Of a stretch of 5,404 bases of DNA, positions 1 to 4,554 are shown one piece after another. The stretch is from Pseudomonadota bacterium (lineage in GTDB: Bacteria; Pseudomonadota; Alphaproteobacteria; UBA8366; GCA-2717185), in the NCBI GenBank assembly GCA_027619655.1, contig JAQCHR010000296.1, forward strand, positions 1 through 5,404, written 5' to 3'. The position numbers and the translations under genes are program-made. Each line of letters opens with the position of its first letter. Within the stretch, counting starts at the first letter, position 1. The notes under the pieces are model-generated. The model was not told the origin of the DNA and did no database searches. It saw only the letters and a list, made by a program, of their open reading frames with translations.

Positions 1-507
1 GGCGGCGATCCGGCCATCCAGCGTCGTCGCCATTTTCAGGGTCACCAGCGGCCGGCCATCCCGGACCCGGCGCAGGAAGCCCGCATTGACGAATTCCGCT
101 TCGGTGCGCAGCACATCGCGGATAACGGTTATCCCCCCGGCCAGAAGCTTGTCGTGGCCGCCGCCGGACACCCGGGGATCGGGATCCTCCAGCGCCGTCA
201 CGACCCGCCGGATGCCGGCCTTCAGCAGTGCCTCGCTGCAGGGCGGCGTCCTGCCGTGATGGTTGCACGGTTCCAGCGTGACATAGGCGCAGGCGCCAAC
301 CGCCTGGGCGCCGGCCCGCGCCAGCGCTTCGGTTTCCGCATGCGGGCGGCCACCCGGCTGGGTCCAGCCACGGCCCACGACGCGGCCATTGGCAACGATA
401 ACGCATCCCACCGCCGGATTGGGCCAAACCGCCCCCAGCCCACGCCGCGCGAGGGAAAGCGCGGCGCGCATGTAATATTCGTCGTCCGGGTCAGTCGCCG
501 TCGACAC
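1..507 (-). CDS. ribD: Riboflavin biosynthesis protein RibD (bifunctional deaminase/reductase), 3' end cut off by the window
   Basis: RibD deaminates the pyrimidine ring of the first riboflavin intermediate and then reduces its ribosyl side chain, using NADPH, in the cytosol. The 169 visible codons cover the whole N-terminal zinc deaminase domain: the DEYYM and PNPAVGCVIV start of the fold, the HAE motif (His56, Glu58) and the PCxxxGRTPPC motif (Cys81, Cys90), which together give the three zinc ligands and the catalytic glutamate. The first residues of the reductase domain (VTLKMATTLDGRIA) appear just before the edge, so this is the two-domain form and not a lone deaminase. I chose the GTG at 507 because the family-conserved D-x-x-YM segment lies upstream of the next in-frame start, the ATG at 471. 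The start lies inside the end of nrdR (17-bp overlap) and has no clear Shine-Dalgarno sequence, which suggests translational coupling. The identification is secure; the exact start is less so. Confidence 0.95.
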   Translation of the reverse strand, partial: MSTATDPDDEYYMRAALSLARRGLGAVWPNPAVGCVIVANGRVVGRGWTQPGGRPHAETEALARAGAQAVGACAYVTLEPCNHHGRTPPCSEALLKAGIRRVVTALEDPDPRVSGGGHDKLLAGGITVIRDVLRTEAEFVNAGFLRRVRDGRPLVTLKMATTLDGRIAA

Positions 508-952
508 CGAGTTCGCCGGTGATGAAATCTTCGAAATCCTTGGCTTCACGGAAATTCCGGTAGACCGAAGCAAACCGGACATAGGCGACCTTGTCCAGCG
601 TCAGCAGCGCTTCCATGACCAGTTCGCCGATCTGGCCCGCATCGATCTCCGCCTCCCCGGAACTTTCCAGCCGGCGGACGATCCCGTTGACCACCCGGTC
701 GACTCGGTCTTCCTCGACCGGGCGCTTGCGCAGCGAAATCCGCATCGACCGGAGCAGCTTTTCCCGGTCGAACGGTTCGCGCTTCCCGCCTTTTTTCAGC
801 ACGGTCAGTTCGCGCAGCTGGACGCGTTCGAAGGTTGTGAATCGCGCGCCGCAATTCGGGCAGTAGCGGCGGCGCCGGATCGCCGAGTTATCCTCGGTCG
901 GCCGCGAATCCTTAACCTGTGTATCGCCATGGGCGCAAAATGGACAGCGCAT
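491..952 (-). CDS. nrdR: Transcriptional repressor NrdR
   Basis: NrdR represses ribonucleotide reductase operons by binding NrdR boxes, sensing the ATP/dATP state through an ATP-cone. At 153 residues the protein has the usual length of the family. The N-terminal zinc ribbon is complete: MRCPFC with Cys3 and Cys6, then CPNC with Cys31 and Cys34, followed by the arginine-rich RRRRYCPNCGARFTTFER segment typical of the family. The ATP-cone runs from about residue 49 to 139 and includes KREPFDREKLLRS and VAYVRFASVYRNF. A strong Shine-Dalgarno sequence (GGGGAGG) sits 8 bases before the ATG. The gene starts 24 bp after the glyA stop and its end overlaps the ribD start. The glyA-nrdR-ribD order recurs in Alphaproteobacteria. 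No NrdR box or reductase gene was found in this window, so its targets lie elsewhere. Confidence 0.98.
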   Translation of the reverse strand: MRCPFCAHGDTQVKDSRPTEDNSAIRRRRYCPNCGARFTTFERVQLRELTVLKKGGKREPFDREKLLRSMRISLRKRPVEEDRVDRVVNGIVRRLESSGEAEIDAGQIGELVMEALLTLDKVAYVRFASVYRNFREAKDFEDFITGELGVDGD

Positions 953-976
953 GATCAGACCTCCCCGGTCGTTGGA

Positions 977-2263
977 CTAATGAAAGTCCGCATAGATTGG
1001 AAACCGCTTGCACAACTCCGATACCCGCGACCGGACGCTTTTTTCCGCCGCCGCATTGTCGTCGCGGTTGGCGGCAAGGCCGCGCAGCACCTCCACGATC
1101 AGGTCGCCGACCTGGACGAATTCCGCCTGGCCGAACCCCCGCGACGTCGCCGCCGGACTGCCGAGCCGCACCCCGGAGGTGACGCCCGGTTTTTCCGGGT
1201 CGAACGGGATGCCGTTCTTGTTGCAGGTCAGCCCCGCGCGTTCGAGGCTCGCTTCCGCGATATTGCCGGTCAGCCCCATGGGGCGCAGGTCGACCAGCAT
1301 CAGATGCGTATCGGTCCCGCCGGAGACGATGTTCAGCCCGCCCGTGACCAGCGTCTCGGCGAGCACGCGGGCATTGTCCGCGACCGCCTGCGCATACTGG
1401 CGGAACGAAGGCTGCAGCGCCTCGCCGAAGGCCACGGCCTTGGCCGCGACAATATGCATCAGCGGCCCGCCCTGCAGGCCGGGAAACACGGCGCTGTCGA
1501 TCTTGCGCGCCAGCGCCTCGTCATTGGTCATGATCAGCCCGCCCCGCGGACCGCGCAGGGTCTTGTGCGTGGTGGACGTAACGACATGCGCATGGCCGAT
1601 CGGGCTGGGATGCACGCCACCGGCGACCAGGCCCGCGAAATGCGCCATATCGACCATCAGATAGGCGCCAACAGAATCCGCAATGGCGCGGAACCGGGCG
1701 AAATCGATCACGCGGGGATAGGCCGAACCGCCCGCGATGATCAGTTTCGGCTTGTTTTCCTTCGCCAGCTGTTCGACCTCGTCGAAATCGATCAGGTCGT
1801 CCTGGCGCCGCACGCCGTATTGCACCGCGTTGAACCATTTGCCCGACACATTGGGCCGCGCGCCATGGGTCAGGTGCCCGCCCGCCGCCAGCGACATGCC
1901 CAGGATCGTCTCGCCGGGCTGGACCAGCGCCAGGAAGACCGCTTCATTCGCTTGCGCGCCCGCATGGGGCTGCACATTGGCGAAGCCGCAGCCGAACAGT
2001 TTTTTGGCGCGATCGATCGCGAGCCGTTCCGCCACATCGACGAATTCGCAGCCGCCATAATACCGGCGGCCGGGATAACCCTCGGCATATTTGTTCGTCA
2101 GCACCGATCCCGCCGCCTGCAGCACGGCGCGGCTGACGATATTCTCCGATGCAATCAGTTCGATCTGGTCCTGTTGGCGGCCGCATTCCGCGACCAGGCT
2201 TGCATGCAGTTCCGGATCACGGCCCGCCAGTTCAGCGGTAAAAAATTCTTTTATTTCTGTCAT
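977..2263 (-). CDS. glyA: Serine hydroxymethyltransferase GlyA
   Basis: This cytosolic pyridoxal-phosphate enzyme converts serine and tetrahydrofolate to glycine and 5,10-methylenetetrahydrofolate, the main source of one-carbon units for purine, thymidylate and methionine synthesis. The protein is 428 residues, within the normal bacterial range, and complete. Hallmarks in order: ELIASENIVS (34-43), NKYAEGYPGRRYYGGCEFVD (57-76), NVQPHAGAQAN (96-106), the VDMAH segment with Asp205 that contacts the cofactor ring and His208, the cofactor lysine Lys234 in STTHKTLRGPRGG, and the substrate-binding arginine Arg366 in SGVRLGSPAATSRG. The ATG at 2263 is preceded by AGG four bases away, with a second AGGTGAA further up. 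It follows rpiB by 64 bp and precedes nrdR by 24 bp, so it is probably co-transcribed with both. Nothing is unusual about the protein. Confidence 0.98.
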   Translation of the reverse strand: MTEIKEFFTAELAGRDPELHASLVAECGRQQDQIELIASENIVSRAVLQAAGSVLTNKYAEGYPGRRYYGGCEFVDVAERLAIDRAKKLFGCGFANVQPHAGAQANEAVFLALVQPGETILGMSLAAGGHLTHGARPNVSGKWFNAVQYGVRRQDDLIDFDEVEQLAKENKPKLIIAGGSAYPRVIDFARFRAIADSVGAYLMVDMAHFAGLVAGGVHPSPIGHAHVVTSTTHKTLRGPRGGLIMTNDEALARKIDSAVFPGLQGGPLMHIVAAKAVAFGEALQPSFRQYAQAVADNARVLAETLVTGGLNIVSGGTDTHLMLVDLRPMGLTGNIAEASLERAGLTCNKNGIPFDPEKPGVTSGVRLGSPAATSRGFGQAEFVQVGDLIVEVLRGLAANRDDNAAAEKSVRSRVSELCKRFPIYADFH

Positions 2264-2327
2264 TTACCTAATGTTCTTCACCTGTTGATTCCACCCCTTG
2301 TGCCGATCTGTTTCTCGCCCGCAACCC

Positions 2328-2801
2328 CTATGACATCCTGGCGATACGCCGGGCATGGCGGGGATTGCTGTCCCCCTCGAACGCCGTCTCCAGGAATACC
2401 GCGACGCAATCCCGTGCGACTTCCAGGCCCAGCGTCCGCGCGCCCAGGGCGATGACATTCGCGTCATTATGCTGGCGCGCCAGGCGGGCGTCGGTTGTAT
2501 CGTGGCAATGCGCCGCCCGGATGTGCCGGTGACGGTTGGCCGCGATCGAAATCCCGATCCCGGTGCCGCAGATCAGGATCCCCCGCCCGGCCCGGTTATC
2601 GGCCAACGCCTGCACCAGCGCATCGGCGAAATCCGGATAATCCACGGAATCCGGACCATCCGTTCCGAGGTCGAGGACCGAAAATCCCCCTTCCTCCAGA
2701 AAGCCGGCGATCTCGGCCTTCAGAGCGTATCCCGCGTGATCCGAGGCAATCGCGATGGTTTTTACTGTTCCTGTCCCTGAATTCACGTCCCAATGGCCCA
2801 T
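2328..2801 (-). CDS. rpiB: Ribose-5-phosphate isomerase B (RpiB/LacAB family)
   Basis: RpiB interconverts ribose 5-phosphate and ribulose 5-phosphate in the pentose phosphate pathway. Visible landmarks: IAIASDHAGYALK with Asp21-His22 near the N-terminus, DLGTDGPDSVDYPDFA (44-59), the active-site loop GILICGTGIGISIAANR with the catalytic cysteine Cys78 and the phosphate-binding GTGIG, RQHNDANVIALGAR (109-122), and a C-terminal FEGDSNPRHARRI segment carrying the arginines typical of the end of the family. The length of 157 residues is slightly above usual, because about 13 residues precede the conserved KTIAIASDHAG start. The true start is uncertain: ATG at 2801 has only a weak ribosome binding site, and an in-frame GTG at 2786 is an alternative. 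It is the first gene of the apparent rpiB-glyA-nrdR-ribD unit, and proteins of this family often sit beside glyA in Alphaproteobacteria. Confidence 0.96.
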   Translation of the reverse strand: MGHWDVNSGTGTVKTIAIASDHAGYALKAEIAGFLEEGGFSVLDLGTDGPDSVDYPDFADALVQALADNRAGRGILICGTGIGISIAANRHRHIRAAHCHDTTDARLARQHNDANVIALGARTLGLEVARDCVAVFLETAFEGDSNPRHARRIARMS

Positions 2802-3018
2802 TTATCAAGTTGTCGGACCCGGGCGGCAGTTCCCGCCAAATCCAGTGATTCTGAGTTACCATATGTCGCATGCGCGCGCCAGCCTTCCTACAAGCGGCGG
2901 CCGGATCAGGTGGATTTTCCGATGCGTTTTTTCGGCCGGGAAACGGGTTGGCGGCAACCGACGCAAGCAACCAACCGGTCGACGGCAGGCAATATACGCA
3001 ACACCACCACCGTATCTA
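2802..3018. other. Non-coding stretch upstream of rpiB, probably its 5' leader
   Basis: No credible gene lies here. The open frames on both strands have the composition of chance frames in GC-rich DNA, and none resembles a known family or carries a convincing ribosome binding site. If rpiB is transcribed from the AT-rich zone to the right, this stretch would be a leader of more than 200 bases. The clearest local structure is a small hairpin, GGTTG-GCGG-CAACC at 2946-2959, whose left arm can instead pair with CCAACC at 2971-2976. I recognise no riboswitch class. Confidence 0.45.
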
Positions 3019-3110
3019 GGTAGTTCTAAGTAAATTATTCATATATGTAGTGTTCGGATATTAATTTCGTAATGCTGTTAACTAAATGAAATTTTCTAAA
3101 GCAATCGAAT

Positions 3111-3140
3111 ATTTAAACTATTGGTCCGAATAATTGACAA
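3111..3140 (-). promoter_or_regulatory. Candidate sigma-70-type promoter reading toward rpiB
   Basis: On the minus strand, TTGTCA (3140-3135, five of six consensus bases) is followed after 18 bases by TTAAAT (3116-3111, four of six). The -35 element is the mirror image of the one used by the candidate mucR promoter, because TTGACAA reads as TTGTCAA on the other strand. If used, it gives rpiB an untranslated leader of roughly 300 bases. A promoter closer to rpiB is not excluded. Confidence 0.3.
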
Positions 3141-3163
3141 CAACAAGCCTTTATGCAAACAAT
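3134..3163 (+). promoter_or_regulatory. Candidate sigma-70-type promoter for mucR
   Basis: A perfect TTGACA at 3134-3139 is followed after 18 bases by AACAAT at 3158-3163 (four of six -10 bases). Transcription would begin near 3170, about 30 bases before the chosen mucR start at 3201. This would leave the upstream in-frame ATG at 3153 outside the transcript, and so supports the shorter protein. It lies within the AT-rich zone where MucR itself probably binds. Confidence 0.4.
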
Positions 3164-3200
3164 AGTAACGAATTTGGGTTTTATTGATGGGTGGCGGGCA

Positions 3201-3656
3201 ATGAGCGACAAGTCGGAAAACAATGCGCCGGGCGCGGAACTGTCGCAGGCCGACGTGCTGCGGATGACGACCGAGGTTGTTTCCGCCTATGTCGGCAACA
3301 ATACATTGCCGCCGGCCAAGATCCCGGAAGTCATCAATTCCGTTTTCGGCACATTGCGGACACTCGACAGCGGCAGCGTGCATATGAACGGCGACCGGCC
3401 GAAACCGGCCGTGCCGATCCGCAAATCCATCACGCCGGACTTCCTGGTCTGCCTGGAAGACGGCAAGAAGCTGAAGATGCTGAAGCGCCACCTGCGCACC
3501 ACCTACAGCATGACGCCCGAGGAATACCGGACGAAATGGGGCCTGGAAGCGGATTACCCCATGGTTGCACCGAACTATTCCGCGCAGCGCTCCAGCTTCG
3601 CCAAGCGCATCGGCCTTGGCCGCGGTAGAAGCGGCAACGGGTCCCTTACCCGCTGA
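3201..3656 (+). CDS. mucR: MucR/Ros family zinc-finger-type transcriptional regulator
   Basis: MucR/Ros proteins are global DNA-binding regulators of surface polysaccharide, motility, virulence or symbiosis genes and often repress their own synthesis. The 151-residue protein has the family layout: a helical N-terminal oligomerisation part (about 12-58), a linker with PAVPIRKSITPDFLVCLEDGK, and the zinc-finger-like DNA-binding domain (about 76-140) with LKRHLRTTYSMTPEEYR, KWGL and DYPMVAPNYSAQRS. The metal site is degenerate: Cys84, Asp87 and His97 are present, but Tyr102 stands where Ros has its last histidine. I start at ATG 3201 because MSDKSEN resembles the usual family N-terminus and the candidate promoter lies just upstream; the in-frame ATG at 3153 would add 16 unconserved-looking residues. 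It faces a small gene with 30 bases between the two stops. The regulated genes cannot be deduced here. Confidence 0.92.
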   Translation: MSDKSENNAPGAELSQADVLRMTTEVVSAYVGNNTLPPAKIPEVINSVFGTLRTLDSGSVHMNGDRPKPAVPIRKSITPDFLVCLEDGKKLKMLKRHLRTTYSMTPEEYRTKWGLEADYPMVAPNYSAQRSSFAKRIGLGRGRSGNGSLTR

Positions 3657-3686
3657 CCTCTCCGCCTGCCGCCACCGGCGCCTCGC

Positions 3687-3905
3687 TCAGACACTCAGCC
3701 CGCCGAGACGCGGCGGTTTCGCCGTCTTCGCCATGATCATTTCCAGCTTGCGCCGCGCCGTCATGCGCAGCGCCTGCTCGCCCCGTTTGGGGTCCCCCAC
3801 GATGGACACTTCCGTGCCGGTGCGCGTATCGATGGCAGACACCTTGACGTAACTGCCGATCGGAATGAATTCGAAGATGATGCCGTGGTCGTTCTTGCCG
3901 CGCAT
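3687..3905 (-). CDS. Small conserved-looking hypothetical protein (DUF6898-like)
   Basis: This 72-residue protein has no function I can name. The pattern GIIFEFIPIGSYVKVSAID followed by TGTEVSIVGD resembles a short alphaproteobacterial family of unknown function that I recall as DUF6898; that assignment is from memory and unconfirmed. The N-terminal half alternates hydrophobic and polar residues, as in a small beta-sheet, and is followed by a basic helical part (EQALRMTARRKLEMIMAK) and a proline/glycine tail. There is no signal peptide or membrane segment, so it is probably cytosolic. I chose the ATG at 3905; an in-frame TTG at 3917 would add four residues and has a better-placed GGGA five bases upstream. 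It has its own candidate promoter and a leader hairpin. It converges on mucR, 30 bases away, and lies about 100 bases after the MarR-type gene. Confidence 0.75.
   Translation of the reverse strand: MRGKNDHGIIFEFIPIGSYVKVSAIDTRTGTEVSIVGDPKRGEQALRMTARRKLEMIMAKTAKPPRLGGLSV
3700..3720 (+). terminator. Possible terminator hairpin for mucR
   Basis: CCGCCG (3700-3705), loop AGACG and CGGCGG (3711-3716) form a perfect 6-bp GC stem followed by TTTC on the plus strand, 44 bases after the mucR stop. It lies inside the 3' coding end of the convergent small gene. The T run is short, so termination is possible but weakly supported. Confidence 0.3.
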
Positions 3906-3926
3906 GGTGTCACGCAATCCGTTCCC

Positions 3927-3947
3927 GTCCCGATGAACAGCCGGGAC
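3927..3947 (-). repeat. Inverted repeat forming a hairpin in the leader of the small gene
   Basis: GTCCCG (3927-3932) and CGGGAC (3942-3947) are perfect inverted repeats with a 9-base loop. In the minus-strand transcript the hairpin would begin at about the predicted 5' end and finish just before the GGGAACGGA purine run that could act as ribosome binding site. No T run follows, so a terminator role is unlikely; a role in transcript stability or translation is possible. Confidence 0.4.
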
Positions 3948-3954
3948 AGGCGGC

Positions 3955-3981
3955 AGGATAGCAGAGTCGCGGCGTGGTCAA
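3955..3981 (-). promoter_or_regulatory. Candidate promoter for the small hypothetical gene
   Basis: On the minus strand, TTGACC (3981-3976) and TATCCT (3960-3955) are separated by 15 bases, with TGC directly before the second element, giving an extended -10 (TGC-TATCCT) that could compensate for the short spacing. Transcription would start near 3948, about 31-43 bases before the possible start codons. Confidence 0.35.
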
Positions 3982-3987
3982 AGCCCG

Positions 3988-4002
3988 AAAACGGCGCCGC
4001 CG
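3988..4002 (-). terminator. Possible weak terminator after the MarR-type gene
   Basis: On the minus strand CGGC-GGC-GCCG is followed directly by TTTT, about 20 bases after the stop codon at 4022. The stem is only four GC pairs, so termination would be inefficient at best; this is a low-confidence call. Confidence 0.22.
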
Positions 4003-4021
4003 GTCCCGCGCGTCCCGCGCC

Positions 4022-4498
4022 CTACAGCCCGCCCGTGCCGAACCCCATGCCGCCGCTCCAGAACCGTTCGAGGCGCAGCAGGATCGTATTGGCGTGGTTG
4101 AGTTCCTCCACCGGCACCGTATCCGGGCCGAGGCGGTCGGAATGGCGGCCGAACATCGCATCGACGATATTGCGCAGCTCGATCCCCTTCTCCGACAGGC
4201 GGACCCGGATCGAGCGGCGGTCATGCGCCGAGCGTTCCTGGATCAGATAGCCGTTCTCCACCATCTTGCGCACGTTGTACGACACGTTGGAGCCCAGGTA
4301 ATAGCCCCGGTTCGTCAGCTCGCCGACGGTCAGTTCGTCCTCGCCGATATTGTAGAGGATAACGGCCTGGATATTGTTGATATCCTGCATGCCGTGACGG
4401 TCGAGCTCGTTCTTCACGACTTCAAGGAATTGCCGGTGCAATCGCTCGATCAGATGGATTGATTGCAGGTAATCACTCTTTACGGCCATGGGAGTCAT
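4022..4498 (-). CDS. MarR-type winged helix-turn-helix transcriptional regulator (LdtR-like)
   Basis: MarR-type proteins bind palindromic operators as dimers and are usually released by a small ligand. The 158-residue protein has an N-terminal dimerisation helix (about 8-35), a winged helix-turn-helix (about 42-112) with NNIQAVILYNIGEDELTVGEL, a recognition helix in YYLGSNVSYNVRKMVENGYL, the wing with the hallmark DRRS (93-96), then a C-terminal dimerisation helix and a glycine-rich tail (GGMGFGTGGL). The GYYLGSNVSYNV segment resembles LdtR, the regulator described in Liberibacter and rhizobia in connection with L,D-transpeptidase and stress tolerance; that is resemblance from memory, not a proven orthology, so I give no symbol. 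ATG 4498 was chosen, with an alternative at 4489. It lies 56 bases after the dehydrogenase on the same strand, with a palindromic candidate operator over its AGGA ribosome binding site, suggesting self-control. Confidence 0.9.
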   Translation of the reverse strand: MTPMAVKSDYLQSIHLIERLHRQFLEVVKNELDRHGMQDINNIQAVILYNIGEDELTVGELTNRGYYLGSNVSYNVRKMVENGYLIQERSAHDRRSIRVRLSEKGIELRNIVDAMFGRHSDRLGPDTVPVEELNHANTILLRLERFWSGGMGFGTGGL

Positions 4499-4501
4499 CC
4501 G

Positions 4502-4536
4502 AATTGGTTAATCCTGATTGAATTTCGCATCCAATT
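4502..4536 (-). promoter_or_regulatory. Candidate operator ahead of the MarR-type gene
   Basis: The short gap between the two genes is AT-rich and contains nested symmetry: a near-palindrome TTAATC-CT-GATTGA at 4508-4521 with one mismatched pair, enclosed by AATTGG (4502-4507) and CCAATT (4531-4536). MarR-family operators are typically short palindromes near or overlapping the promoter. The centre of the palindrome coincides with the AGGA ribosome binding site of the gene. No convincing -35/-10 pair was found, so the gene may also be read from the dehydrogenase promoter. Confidence 0.4.
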
Positions 4537-4554
4537 ATTACCTATTTCCTAATT

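Larger units (their letters stand above)
3019..3185. promoter_or_regulatory. AT-rich control region between rpiB and mucR
   Basis: This stretch is much richer in A and T than any other part of the window and is full of TpA steps, for example ATTCATATATG, GATATTAATTTCG and GAATATTTAAAC. Proteins of the Ros/MucR family are known to bind AT-rich sites of low sequence conservation containing TpA steps, and they commonly repress their own genes. The location directly ahead of mucR makes autoregulation likely, but that is inference. It also contains a 6-bp inverted repeat, TTCGGA at 3053-3058 and TCCGAA at 3125-3130. The zone may control rpiB as well, since that gene starts in the opposite direction. 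Confidence 0.6.

Noticed and set aside
154..522. Plus-strand open frame opposite ribD
   Set aside because: It is a GC-rich shadow; the minus strand carries clear RibD deaminase motifs throughout.
2264..2327. Possible glycine riboswitch or other leader element ahead of glyA
   Set aside because: The gap is only 64 bases, with no conserved riboswitch core and no terminator; it looks like a simple spacer with ribosome binding sites.
929..2455. A 508-codon open frame on the plus strand, antisense to glyA and part of rpiB
   Set aside because: It mirrors the codon pattern of glyA, has arginine- and alanine-rich low-information sequence, crosses the boundary into rpiB and resembles no family, whereas the minus strand encodes a textbook GlyA.
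2596..2970. Minus-strand open frame running from the rpiB leader into rpiB in another frame
   Set aside because: Most of it overlaps rpiB out of frame, the composition is like other shadow frames and there is no recognisable motif.
2755..3033. Plus-strand open frames in the rpiB-mucR gap
   Set aside because: They begin inside rpiB, lack a good ribosome binding site and show no family pattern.
3153..3200. Upstream ATG at 3153 as the start of mucR
   Set aside because: It would add 16 residues not typical of the family and lies within the candidate promoter, upstream of the expected transcription start.
3638..3652. CGGGT-CCCTT-ACCCG hairpin at the end of mucR
   Set aside because: The stem has only five pairs, it lies inside the coding sequence and no T run follows, so it is not a convincing terminator.
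3974..4462. Plus-strand open frame opposite the MarR-type gene
   Set aside because: The minus strand shows a complete winged helix-turn-helix; this frame is its antisense shadow.
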